DNA from: Vicinamibacteria bacterium
Lineage (GTDB): Bacteria; Acidobacteriota; Vicinamibacteria; Vicinamibacterales; UBA8438
Reading direction: 5' to 3'
NCBI GenBank assembly: GCA_022820675.1
Contig: JAJEFC010000315.1
Span: 1-47,528, forward strand
DNA: 47,528 bases
Position numbers and translations under genes: made by a program. This document shows positions 17,289-25,449 of the stretch, one piece after another. Position 1 is the first letter of the stretch, and each line of letters begins with the position of its first letter. The notes under the pieces are model-generated. The model was given only the letters and a program-made list of their open reading frames with translations, did not search any database and was not told where the DNA came from.

Positions 17289-17619
17289 CTGCGGCTCGCT
17301 TCTGCAGGGACGCAGCGGCGTCAGCTTCGCCGCGCGTCGCGAGGCGCGCTCCACGCCGGCTGCACCCGTGCCGGGCCTTACCCTGGCGGAGGTCGACCCT
17401 GCGTTCGAGCGAGTGGCCGCGACCCGGGGGGCCGGCTCGACGGCGGCCCGCGTCCGGCAACTTCGCGACCTGCCGGCGCGCGCGACGTCCGACGAGCAGG
17501 GCTTCTGGCCAGGCTGATCTTCGGCGAGATTCGCCAGGGTGCGCTCGAGAGCGTGATCACCGACGCCGTGGCGCGCGCCGCCGGGCTGCCGGCGGCCCGC
17601 GTCCGCCGCGCGGTGATGA
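17289..17619 (+). pseudogene. Internal fragment of the ATP-dependent DNA ligase gene
   Basis: These 331 bases match 20549-20880 of the intact ligase gene at about 93% identity. Both ends of the gene are missing. One T is lost (GGCTTCTGG against GGCTTTCTGG), which shifts the frame, and CTGCTC has become CTGATC. The fragment ends abruptly at GTGATGA, two bases from the stop of the convergent gene at 17621. Confidence 0.9.
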
Positions 17620-17620
17620 A

Positions 17621-18907
17621 CTAGCGATGACGCTGCCAGGTGGCGCGGCTCTCGACTCCGTCGTCACCCATCAGCGACAGCACCAGCGTGTCGCCGTCGT
17701 CCGCGAGGTCGTACGAGTAGCTCAGCGTCCCGCCCCGCACATCCGGTCGAGACCCGCCCTCGACCTCATGCTCGACCACTTTCCGAGTGACGTTCACGTC
17801 ATATCGGCCGTAGTAGGCCAGATAGCTCTCACGGCCTGAAAGCTGGACCGACACCCGGCCGCTGGCGTCATGCGACAGCATCCCGTCGGTGAACGCCGAA
17901 CCGTCCGCGGCCGCCCCACCGACCCGCTCGAACGACGAGAGACCGAACGCGCCGACGAACCGGGCCATCTGCTCGGTGGCCCGCGCGCCGTTCAACAGCA
18001 GCGTCATGCTCCGATTGCCTTCGTGACAGGCAAACTCGTAGATCGGCTCCTCGGTGTTGGTCAGAGGGTACTCCGCCGACCACGGCTCCGTGAACGAGTC
18101 CGGGTCGTAGACGGTGTACTCCTGATGCATCGTGGCCTGGTCGATCCGCGTCAGACGCTGCACCAGACGCATACCCGCCCCGGACCCCGCAAAGGTCCAG
18201 CGCGGGTCGAAGTTCGTCGATTCGATCACCAGGGTGTCGCCGTCCCAGGAGCCGCGCGAGGTCCCGGTCCACTGCTGGATGGCGCTGGACACCTGCGGCC
18301 GGTCGTCCAGCGGGACCGTGATCGTGGCGTTGACGAACTCGTAGTGGATGACCACATGATCCGGGGTCTGGAAGATCCGGGCCGGGAACGCACTCCCTCG
18401 GAGCGGCAGCATCCCGCCCACCAGGCAGCGTTCGTCCAGTGCCCGGTCCTCGGGGCCCTCCGGGATGCCGCTCATGCGCCGACCTGGCATGCCCACCCGG
18501 TAGCGGCCTTCCTCGGTGCGTGGAATCCGCCCGTTCTCGGGTGAGACGACGAGCGACGTGCGCCCGTCCAGCAGCGGATGGTCGTAGATGGACTGGTCGA
18601 CCCCGCCATCGCCCAGCTCGAAGTCGGCGCTCAGGGCCCGAGCGAGCCCCTCTCGGATGCGGCTCCGCCGCGCGGCGAGAAACTCCGCCTCTTCTTCTTC
18701 CGTGAGACGAAGTCTGTCCTCGAATTCGGCCGGTCGCTCGAGGGGCGTCATCGTGGGAAGCGACCAGGTCCCCTGGAGATCCGGCGCGCCCCAGGGCGTA
18801 CGGGGCGGGCCCGCCTCGTCGGCCGGCTGCGCCGGCGCCGAGCACGGAAGCGCCGCGAGGGCACCGGCCAGCCCGAGGCATCGCACGACGTACTGAGCCA
18901 TGCTCAT
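17621..18907 (-). CDS. Secreted ACHEGN-family protein
   Basis: A 428-residue protein with a signal peptide near the start (MSMAQYVVRCLGLAGALAALPCSAPAQ), then TPWGAPDLQGTWS, the usual opening of this family. A charged helix with EEEEAEFLAARR follows, then LDERCLVGGMLP, ARIFQTPDHVVIHYEF, RGSWDGDTLVIESTNFDPR, RLVQRLTRIDQATMHQEYTVYDP and YEFACHEGNRSM. It is homologous to the truncated gene at the window start. The C-terminus adds a beta-rich domain absent from that copy. Function unknown. The ATG overlaps the stop of the small upstream frame (ATGA). Confidence 0.85.
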   Translation of the reverse strand: MSMAQYVVRCLGLAGALAALPCSAPAQPADEAGPPRTPWGAPDLQGTWSLPTMTPLERPAEFEDRLRLTEEEEAEFLAARRSRIREGLARALSADFELGDGGVDQSIYDHPLLDGRTSLVVSPENGRIPRTEEGRYRVGMPGRRMSGIPEGPEDRALDERCLVGGMLPLRGSAFPARIFQTPDHVVIHYEFVNATITVPLDDRPQVSSAIQQWTGTSRGSWDGDTLVIESTNFDPRWTFAGSGAGMRLVQRLTRIDQATMHQEYTVYDPDSFTEPWSAEYPLTNTEEPIYEFACHEGNRSMTLLLNGARATEQMARFVGAFGLSSFERVGGAAADGSAFTDGMLSHDASGRVSVQLSGRESYLAYYGRYDVNVTRKVVEHEVEGGSRPDVRGGTLSYSYDLADDGDTLVLSLMGDDGVESRATWQRHR

Positions 18908-19167
18908 GGTCTCGTCTCCGCTTTCAGTCGCTGCAGCTCCTCCCGCGGCCGGAACTCCAGCTTCGCCACCTTCCCGGCCCCAAGGTAGCCCATGCCGATC
19001 TGGGTGCGGCCATTCACCGTCACCGCCTGCAGCCCGTGGGTCTTGGTCCCGATCGTCGGCAGGCAAAGCTGGTCCACTCTTCCGTGCCGGGATCGAACTT
19101 CGCGATTCGCACCCGTTTGGCTCCCCAGCCGCGGCTCGTCACCGACCAGCAGGGGTTCGAGGGGCAT
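18904..19167 (-). CDS. Small uncharacterised protein, coupled to the ACHEGN-family gene
   Basis: An 87-residue frame whose TGA overlaps the ATG of the next gene. It contains GLQAVTVNGRTQIGMGYLGAGKVAKLEF and a basic helix at the end. I do not recognise it. The four-base overlap argues that it is translated. It could also be the 3' remnant of a longer gene cut off by the duplicated block beginning at 19221, because it has no signal peptide or recognisable start of a domain. A perfect TATAAT lies on this strand 21-27 bases before the ATG. Confidence 0.5.
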   Translation of the reverse strand: MPLEPLLVGDEPRLGSQTGANREVRSRHGRVDQLCLPTIGTKTHGLQAVTVNGRTQIGMGYLGAGKVAKLEFRPREELQRLKAETRP

Positions 19168-19188
19168 GAGCTGCTGCGAGTCAGCAGA

Positions 19189-19194
19189 TTATAC
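19189..19194 (-). promoter_or_regulatory. Possible -10 element (TATAAT)
   Basis: A perfect TATAAT on the minus strand ahead of the 87-residue frame, in an AT-richer patch. No convincing -35 hexamer is present 16-18 bases upstream, so only the -10 is claimed. Confidence 0.35.
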
Positions 19195-19292
19195 CTGGAG
19201 GGTGTCTCCGACGATTGTAGAGGGCAGGCATCGCACCGATCGGAGAACCGCTCGCGCCGGGCGTGAGCTGCGCGGCCGACGAGGTCGCCGGA

Positions 19293-19323
19293 CTGCCCGC
19301 TGGACGGGGTTCGGCACTATCAT
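19293..19323 (+). promoter_or_regulatory. Possible promoter of the cyclase gene, conserved in the degraded copy
   Basis: CTGCCC, 19 bases, then TATCAT, with a start ATG 33 bases later. Exactly the same elements and spacing occur at 15671-15701 in front of the truncated copy. Flanking bases have diverged, so conservation is only mild support. The spacing is longer than ideal for sigma-70. Confidence 0.3.
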
Positions 19324-19355
19324 GTGTCGGGACCATGCGCAGATACCGGGAGGGC

Positions 19356-20315
19356 ATGATGACGGCGAGCCACGGTTCACGCGTGCTGGCGGGTCTGGCG
19401 GCGGTGGTGCTGGCGTGCGCGGGACTCGGCGCCCAGGAGCCGCCTCCGGAGGTGACCAGGGCGCAGTTCGACGCCTGGATGACCGATCTCTCGAACTGGG
19501 GCCGCTGGGGCGACGACGACCAGCTCGGCGCCCTCAACCTCATCACGCCGGCCAAGCGGGTCGAGGCGGCGAAGCTCGTCCGGACGGGGCAGGTCGTGTC
19601 GATGGCCCGGCCCATCGAGCTCCAGGTCCTCGACGACGCCGACGCGGCCAGCGCGAACCGGAAGCCGGTGCTCATGGGCGCCGTCCGCAACGTGTTCGAC
19701 ATCGACACCGGGAACGGCTACTTCTGGGAGCGCTACGAGGTCGAGTACCACGGGCTCCTGGTGTCGCATCTCGACGCGCTGTGCCACGTGGCGTACGAGG
19801 GCCAGGTCTACAACGGCCGCGCCTTCGAGGAGGTCGCCACCGTCGAGGGCGGCTGCACGGCCATGGGCGTCATCAACGCGAAGGACGGGCTGGTGACGCG
19901 CGGCGTCCTCGTCGACATGCCCGGGAAGGCGGTCACGCGCGCGGACCTCGAGGCGTGGGAGGCCGAGACCGGCGTCACCATATCGTCCGGCGACGCCCTG
20001 TTCCTGCGCACGGGCCGCGATATCGGGCAGCAGGGGGGCTACCACCCGTCGTTGATCCCGTTCCTCAAGGAGCGCGACATCGCGCTGCTCGGCTCGGACG
20101 TGCCCCAGGAAGGCGGCGCGGTCGAGGGCGTGGCCATCCCCATCCACGTCTTCACGCTCGTCGCCCTCGGCGTCCATCTGTTCGACAACCTCGGCCTCGA
20201 GGATCTGGCCCGGACCGCGAGCGAGCTGGGCCGCTGGGAGTTCCTCTTCACCGCGTCGCCCCACGCGGTGCCGAACGGCGCCGGGTCGGCGATGAACCCG
20301 ATAGCCGTGTTCTAG
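19356..20315 (+). CDS. Cyclase-family metal-dependent hydrolase (kynurenine formamidase-like), secreted
   Basis: A 319-residue protein with signal peptide (RVLAGLAAVVLACAGLGAQ). The mature part has DDDQLGALNLITPAKR and the metal-binding block HGLLVSHLDALCHV, the counterpart of HxGTHxDxPxHF in the PF04199 cyclase/arylformamidase family, then GVLVDMPG and GDALFLRTGRD. It ends VEGVAIPIHVFTLVALGVHL. The substrate is unknown; export argues against tryptophan catabolism. Two adjacent ATGs (19356, 19359) follow GGGAGG. The ligase gene starts 90 bases after its stop. Confidence 0.85.
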   Translation: MMTASHGSRVLAGLAAVVLACAGLGAQEPPPEVTRAQFDAWMTDLSNWGRWGDDDQLGALNLITPAKRVEAAKLVRTGQVVSMARPIELQVLDDADAASANRKPVLMGAVRNVFDIDTGNGYFWERYEVEYHGLLVSHLDALCHVAYEGQVYNGRAFEEVATVEGGCTAMGVINAKDGLVTRGVLVDMPGKAVTRADLEAWEAETGVTISSGDALFLRTGRDIGQQGGYHPSLIPFLKERDIALLGSDVPQEGGAVEGVAIPIHVFTLVALGVHLFDNLGLEDLARTASELGRWEFLFTASPHAVPNGAGSAMNPIAVF

Positions 20316-20405
20316 CCGCATCCACCCCGTCGGGCTGATGCTGCGATAGCCGTCGCCCTCGTTTGCGAGGCAGGGCAATCCTCGTCACCGTCCTGGTCGT
20401 CGACC

Positions 20406-21971
20406 ATGACCGATACCCTGCTGGCCGACCTCGTTGCGGCCTCGCGCGGCGTGGGCGCGGCCGGCCGACGACTCGACAAGACGAACCGCCTCGCCGCGTT
20501 TCTCGGTCATCTCGCGCCGCACGAAGTCGAAATCGGGGTGGCGTTTCTCTGCGGCTCGCTTCTGCAGGGACGCATCGGGGTCGGGTTCGCCGCGCTTCGC
20601 GAAGCGCTTACCACGCCGGCTTCACCCGCGCCGGGCCTCACCCTGGCGGAGGTCGACCGTGCGTTCGAGCGAGTGGCCGCGACCCGGGGGGCCGGCTCGA
20701 CGGCGGCCCGCGTCCGGCAGCTCCGAGACCTGCTGGCGCGCGCGACGTCCGACGAGCAGGGCTTTCTGGCCAGGCTGCTCTTCGGCGAGATTCGCCAGGG
20801 TGCGCTCGAGAGCGTGATCACCGACGCCGTGGCGCGCGCCGCCGGACTGCCGGCGGCCCGCGTCCGCCGCGCGGTGATGATGGCCGGCGGTCTCGGGCCG
20901 GTGGCGCGGGTCGCACTGGCCGGCACCGACCCGAACCTGTCGCAGTTCTCGCTACGCGTGTTCCACCCGGTGCAGCCGATGCTGGCCCGGTCCGCGGACG
21001 GCGTGGAGGAGGCCCGGGCGCGTCTGGGGGCGATGGTCCTCGACTACAAGCTCGATGGCGCCCGCATCCAGGTGCACAAGGACGCGACCGAGGTCAGGGT
21101 GTTCACACGCCACCTGCGCGACGTGACGGCGGCGGTTCCCGAGGTGGTCGAGGCAGCAGGCATGATGCCGGCGCGGCGGCTGATCCTCGACGGGGAAGTC
21201 CTGGCTGTTCGGCCCGAGGGGACGCCGCTTCCGTTCCAGGTGACGATGCGCCGTTTCGGCCGCAAGCTCGACGTCGACGAGCTGCGGCGGCAACTGCCGC
21301 TGACCCCGTTCTTCTTCGACTGTCTGGCCGTGGACGCGCAAGATCTGATTGACGACCCGCTGAGCCGGCGCGCGGCCGTGCTGGCGGACGTCACCGGCGG
21401 CCGGTCGCTGGTGCCCCGCACCGTCTCGCCCGGCATCGACGAGGCGGCCGCGTTCGTCGACGAGGCCCGCCGCGCCGGCCACGAAGGGGTGATGGCCAAG
21501 GCTCTCGATGCGGGCTACGCCTCCGGAAGCCGGGGCGCGGGCTGGCTGAAGATCAAGGAGGCGGCGACGCTCGACCTCATCGTGCTGGCCGCGGAATGGG
21601 GGAGCGGGCGCCGCCGCGGGTGGTTGAGCAACCTGCACCTGGGCGCGCGCGACCCCGCGCGCAACAGCTTCGTCATGCTCGGCAAGACCTTCAAGGGGCT
21701 GACCGACGAGCGGCTGGAATGGCAGACCCGCCGGTTTCTCGAGCTGGAGATCGGGCGCGACCAGTACACGGTCCACGTGCGGCCGGAGGTCGTGGTCGAG
21801 GTGGCCTTCAACGACGTCCAGGCCAGCCCGCAGTACCCCGGCGGTGTCGCGCTGCGCTTCGCCCGCGTCAAGCGCTACCGGGAGGACAAGACGCCGGCGG
21901 AGGCGGACACCATCGAGACGGTGCGGGCCATGCATCGGCGGGCGACGGGGCGGGACCGGCCATCCTCTTGA
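20406..21971 (+). CDS. ATP-dependent DNA ligase
   Basis: A 521-residue ligase of the archaeal LigB/LIG1 type. The N-terminal helical DNA-binding domain covers about residues 1-195. The nucleotidyltransferase motif I is YKLDGARIQVH with Lys as the AMP-accepting residue. Motif III LILDGEVLA, motif IIIa FFFDCLAVD, motif IV HEGVMAKAL and motif V WLKIKE follow. The C-terminal OB domain is PEVVVEVAFNDVQASPQYPGG. It is probably an accessory repair ligase beside NAD-dependent LigA. The intact copy contrasts with the fragment at 17289-17619. Confidence 0.93.
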   Translation: MTDTLLADLVAASRGVGAAGRRLDKTNRLAAFLGHLAPHEVEIGVAFLCGSLLQGRIGVGFAALREALTTPASPAPGLTLAEVDRAFERVAATRGAGSTAARVRQLRDLLARATSDEQGFLARLLFGEIRQGALESVITDAVARAAGLPAARVRRAVMMAGGLGPVARVALAGTDPNLSQFSLRVFHPVQPMLARSADGVEEARARLGAMVLDYKLDGARIQVHKDATEVRVFTRHLRDVTAAVPEVVEAAGMMPARRLILDGEVLAVRPEGTPLPFQVTMRRFGRKLDVDELRRQLPLTPFFFDCLAVDAQDLIDDPLSRRAAVLADVTGGRSLVPRTVSPGIDEAAAFVDEARRAGHEGVMAKALDAGYASGSRGAGWLKIKEAATLDLIVLAAEWGSGRRRGWLSNLHLGARDPARNSFVMLGKTFKGLTDERLEWQTRRFLELEIGRDQYTVHVRPEVVVEVAFNDVQASPQYPGGVALRFARVKRYREDKTPAEADTIETVRAMHRRATGRDRPSS

Positions 21972-22075
21972 CAGCGCCCGGCACAGGGCCGGCGGGATGG
22001 TCCGTGCGGCGGCCGACGGCGAGGTTCTCGCCGCCGGGGCCGTGCTGCATCCCGACCGTCGCCGCGTCGCAGGCC

Positions 22076-22480
22076 AGCCGCCTCGTTCGCGGGCAGGAAC
22101 GGACGCGCTCGGAAGTCCTCGAAGATGCCCTGCGCGCAGGCGTGTTGCGCGTCGGACATCGCGCGCGAATCGAGGGCCGGCAGATTGGGTAGGCGGCTGA
22201 TGGTCAGGTTGCTGCGCCCGGCCTGCTGTGTCGTTCCGAACCACCAGAAGAGCATCAGCCCGAGCGTCGTGTTGGCCCACAGAACGGTGGCGGTCTCGTC
22301 GCGGCGGTCCGTCATCAGGAAATTGGGCCATGCCCGGCCGCCCAAGGCGGATGTCGGGGTCAGGCACGCGGCGAGGCTCTGCGAATTGAGTCGGAAGTCA
22401 CGGTTGAAGTGCAGACGCGTCGCAGTTTGCCAAACGGTATGCGCGCGATCGTATGGGAAGAATGAACTCCAGCGGGAACT
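22076..22480 (-). pseudogene. C-terminal remnant of a restriction-modification methylase-like protein
   Basis: The minus-strand frame (open 21875-22675) contains RWSSFFPYDRAHTVWQTATR, then LHFNRDFRLNSQSLA, GGRAWPNFLM, FWWFGTTQQAGRSNLTISRLP and FEDFRARPFLPANEA. The 'hNRdfRlnSQSLa ... WWfGtrQQ-GRsnLTiSRLP-LPvLD' pattern is what I recall from C-termini of type II/Eco57I-like DNA methylases. No methylase catalytic motif is present upstream, and past residue 200 the frame becomes low-complexity. GC content is visibly lower around 22200-22640, suggesting transferred DNA. The rest of 21972-22684 has no gene I can support. Confidence 0.5.
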
Positions 22481-22684
22481 TCGGACCGAGCCGTGGCTTG
22501 TCAAGCACTTGAACGAGGTGATGAGAGTACTGCGCAGGAACGGGCAGATAGACCAGTCGTCAGGGGTGATTGCCCTGACGGCCTCTCGGCGGCTTCCGGG
22601 GCTGATCCGAGGAGCTGACAGGAAGGAGTGAAGCACGATTCGAGGATCATCCCGGAATGAACGGGAGGCGCCCATCCGGAGCCG

Positions 22685-24535
22685 TCATCGGTGGTTCTCG
22701 GCGGCAAGCGCGCCGATCGTGAAGATCAGCGGGTAGAGCTTCTCGAAATACCACAGCTTCGCGAAGTAGAGCCCGATGGGGGCGGGTTCCAACTCGGCGC
22801 GCGTCAGGAGCCACTGTCGTCTGCGGGGGTCGCCGGTGGCGGCGGCCGCGAGGGCGGTCTCCTCGATGGTGCCGAAGCCGCCGTCTTCCTGCTGCATCGT
22901 CCTCAGGAACGCTTCGCCGCGCCGTCTCGCGGTCGCTGGCAGGAGGTCCCGGCACTCCAGGACCCGCGCCGTGCCGTAGACGGGGTTGGTCTGGTCCGGG
23001 GTCCACGGGTTGCCGAACCACAGGGGAATCCACGACCCGTTGGCGCGCTGGTGGCGCACCAGGTACGCGACCGCCCTTTCCATCGCCCGGTCGACACGCG
23101 GGTCCACGTCGCGCCACGCGCGCCACGCGCGCAGGGCATGGGCGGTCAGGTCAGGGCTGCTCCGGTCGAACGGCAGCCGGCCCCAGCCGCGGCAGAACGT
23201 CGGGATGCCGCCGTCGTCGTTCTGCAGGTCGATCAGCCAGCCGACCCCGGCCGTGGCCGCCGCCAGGAGCTCGGCATCATGGGCCGGGAGCCCGTGGCGG
23301 GAGTGCCGCCGCATTCGACCCGCGCGGTGTACCGCGTGGGCAGTCGCCCTGCGCTCGGTCCCGGGTCTTCCAGGTTCCGCGGAGGCCGCGGTCGCGCCCT
23401 GCGACGCCGGCGCCGTTTCTCCGCCGACGCTTTCACCGGTCTCGGCACGACGCCGCGCGCCATCGTCCGCCGCTGCCAGCTCGGCCAGCGCGAGGAGGGC
23501 GCCGGGGGTGTCGTCGCCGTCGGGCACGCCGCCCGACAGGTCGGTCCAGGCCCAGCCGCCGGGGGCCGACCGGGTGTAGGGATGGACGACGCGGTACTGC
23601 TGGTCGAGCAGCCAGCGCCGCAGGTAGCGCCGTTCCTCCGGGCTGAACGCGCCCCCCCCGAGGGCGTTGATCGACAGCGTGGTCAGCCAGGTGGCGAGGT
23701 TGGTGTCGATGGGCCAGCTTCCGTCGGCGCGGGCCGAGTCGGTGAGGAAGGCGACGCCCTGCCGGGCCACGGGGTGGCCGGCGAGCCCGCTCCCGGCGAG
23801 GGCCATGGTGACGAAGCTCGTCAGGGGGGCGGCCTCGAGGAACCCGCCCGACGCGGGCTGGATCGACTCGAGGATGCGCAGGGTGCGCGCGCGGACCGCG
23901 TCGCGCACCGCGCGGCCGGTCCGGCTCGCAGTCGGGTGGTGGTGATGCTGCGCCTGTCCGATCGCGATCAGGGCGGGCAGCGCGTAGCTCACCACCGGCA
24001 GGCCGATCCACTTGAACCAGGCGTGGGGCAGGGCGGCCAGCTCGAACGGCAGCACCGGGACGTGCTCCCAGCCGAAGCGTCCGGCCAATGCGCAGTGGGT
24101 GAGGATGGGGACCGCGAAGGTGCGGTCGTCGCCGTAGACGTGGGTGATGGCGGCGGCCAGCGACTCGGCGGTCAGGGGGCCGACGCGCCGCGTGAGCCAC
24201 GCTTCGGCGCGCTCCCGCCCCGCCGCGCGGTGCTGCCCGAGGGTGGCCCACGCCAGCGTGGTGGTGCTGATGTTGCTGGGACAGCCGTCGGCGTCGCCGA
24301 AGCCGCCGTCCGCGTTCTGGTGGGCGGCCAGCCAGCGGAGCCCGTCGCGCACGAGCCCCTCGTGCCCGCCCGCGAGGGTCAGGGCGGTGACCGCGGTGGC
24401 GGTCGAGAGGGGACTCGACGACAGCTCGCCCTCCCAGTGGCCGGCCGGCGTGCGCGCGGCGAGCAGCCGCTCACGCAAGGCCGAGGCGGTCCATGGTGAG
24501 GAGCGCGTACCGGGTGTGGCGGGCGTCGGGTTCAT
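22685..24535 (-). CDS. Squalene-hopene-cyclase-like class II terpene cyclase
   Basis: A 616-residue alpha/alpha-barrel protein. Repeats with QW character: HQNADGGFGD (72-81), PASGGFLEA, RADGSWPIDTN (269-279), GGWAWTDLSGG (326-336), LQNDDGGIP, HQRANGSWIPLWFG and QQEDGGFGT. The class II catalytic motif DxDD is D339-G-D341-D342 followed by TPGALLAL, near the usual SHC position. Residues about 352-416 are a low-complexity insert rich in Ala, Glu and Arg. It would protonate and cyclise a polyprenyl substrate. It is the last gene of the isoprenoid cluster. Its first 20 codons lie in a repeat derived from the previous gene's 3' end. Identity of the product is unknown. Confidence 0.82.
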   Translation of the reverse strand: MNPTPATPGTRSSPWTASALRERLLAARTPAGHWEGELSSSPLSTATAVTALTLAGGHEGLVRDGLRWLAAHQNADGGFGDADGCPSNISTTTLAWATLGQHRAAGRERAEAWLTRRVGPLTAESLAAAITHVYGDDRTFAVPILTHCALAGRFGWEHVPVLPFELAALPHAWFKWIGLPVVSYALPALIAIGQAQHHHHPTASRTGRAVRDAVRARTLRILESIQPASGGFLEAAPLTSFVTMALAGSGLAGHPVARQGVAFLTDSARADGSWPIDTNLATWLTTLSINALGGGAFSPEERRYLRRWLLDQQYRVVHPYTRSAPGGWAWTDLSGGVPDGDDTPGALLALAELAAADDGARRRAETGESVGGETAPASQGATAASAEPGRPGTERRATAHAVHRAGRMRRHSRHGLPAHDAELLAAATAGVGWLIDLQNDDGGIPTFCRGWGRLPFDRSSPDLTAHALRAWRAWRDVDPRVDRAMERAVAYLVRHQRANGSWIPLWFGNPWTPDQTNPVYGTARVLECRDLLPATARRRGEAFLRTMQQEDGGFGTIEETALAAAATGDPRRRQWLLTRAELEPAPIGLYFAKLWYFEKLYPLIFTIGALAAENHR

Positions 24536-24790
24536 CGTCGGTCCGGGCGCCGCGGAACGCCCCGCCGGGGCCACGGCTCAGGCAAGGCTGAGGTGGCCCA
24601 TGGCGGGGAGCGCGTACCAGGTGTGCTCGGCGTCCGGTTCATCGTCGTTCCGGGCGCCGCGGAACGCCCCGCCGGGTCCACGGCTCAAGCGAGGCTGAGG
24701 TGGCCCATGGCGAGGAGCGCGTACCACGTGTACTCGGCGTCGGGTTCATCGTCGGCCCAGGTGCCGCAGAACGCCCGGCCGGTCCACAGC
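24476..24790. repeat. Triplicated 3' end of the prenyltransferase-repeat gene (period 107 bp)
   Basis: Three tandem copies start at CCATGG positions 24491, 24598 and 24705. The 24705 copy is the real end of the minus-strand gene (DDEPDAEYTWYALLAMGHLSLA-stop without break). The other two still encode DDEPDAEHTWYALPAMGHLS and DDEPDARHTRYALLTMDRLG, each ending LA-stop. The next gene's ATG (24535) is inside the 24491 copy, read one base out of frame. Confidence 0.92.
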
Positions 24791-25449
24791 GTGTCGAGGA
24801 AGTCGAGGGTCTTGTCCTTCAGGTGCGCGAACGGGACGTGCTCGCCCGCGAGGGCGTGCAGGGCGGTGGCGGTCGACAGCAGGTCGGGCATGGGCGCCGC
24901 CTCGGTGGCCAGAAACCCGCCCTCGGGATGCGCCCGCGCCAGCAGCCACCGGGTCGCCTCCGGGGGCGCCGGGACGCCCATCCGGCGGAGCAGGGTCACC
25001 GCCGCCGCCGTCGTCGGCGTGGTCCGGACCCCCGCGTCTCCCGGCCCCGGCATGGGGAACGGCTCGGGCCGCAGCCCCAGGTCCTCCAGGGCGCCCCACG
25101 CCAGGAAGCTGTGGTACACGCTGCCGCGGTCCCATTGCGCGCGGATGCGGGGGGCGAGGTCGGGGCCCGGCTGCTTGACCGCGGCCCAGCAACGGGCGAG
25201 GCAGCACAGGTGCACGAGGTCGAGATCCTCCCCGTCCTCGAACGACTCGAGGAAGCCGGCGACCGCCGCCGGCGGCTCGTGCTGCAGCGCGATGAGGCCC
25301 TCGAGCGCGAAGACGGTGTAGTAGAGGTCGCTCTGCCCCGAGCGGTCGGCGGCGCCGCCGTCGTCGTTGAACCGGGAGTGGAGGAACCGGGCGACCGGAT
25401 CAGAGGCTTCCTGCAGCAGCTTCGGCGCCAGCCGTGCGACTTGCAGCAT
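24685..25449 (-). CDS. Prenyltransferase/squalene-oxidase-repeat protein
   Basis: A 254-residue all-helical protein: DLYYTVFALEGLIAL, LDLVHLCCLARCWAAV, SVYHSFLAWGALEDLG, TTPTTAAAVTLLRRMG, HPEGGFLATEAAPMPDLLSTATALHALAG and EYTWYALLAMGHLSLA. The alpha/alpha-toroid repeats with a GGF turn fit protein-prenyltransferase beta subunits and half-size terpene cyclases. There is no DxDD motif. It may be a small partner of the downstream cyclase. ATG 25449 is preferred; a GTG at 25467 is possible. Both overlap the 3' end of the polyprenyl synthase fusion by about 50-68 bases. Confidence 0.75.
   Translation of the reverse strand: MLQVARLAPKLLQEASDPVARFLHSRFNDDGGAADRSGQSDLYYTVFALEGLIALQHEPPAAVAGFLESFEDGEDLDLVHLCCLARCWAAVKQPGPDLAPRIRAQWDRGSVYHSFLAWGALEDLGLRPEPFPMPGPGDAGVRTTPTTAAAVTLLRRMGVPAPPEATRWLLARAHPEGGFLATEAAPMPDLLSTATALHALAGEHVPFAHLKDKTLDFLDTLWTGRAFCGTWADDEPDAEYTWYALLAMGHLSLA

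Noticed and set aside
15340..17460. N-terminal extension of the cysteine desulfurase frame, giving over 1000 codons
   Set aside because: The family start MIYLDHNATTP is at 15339; the extension runs antisense through the NHL gene and the ghost cyclase.
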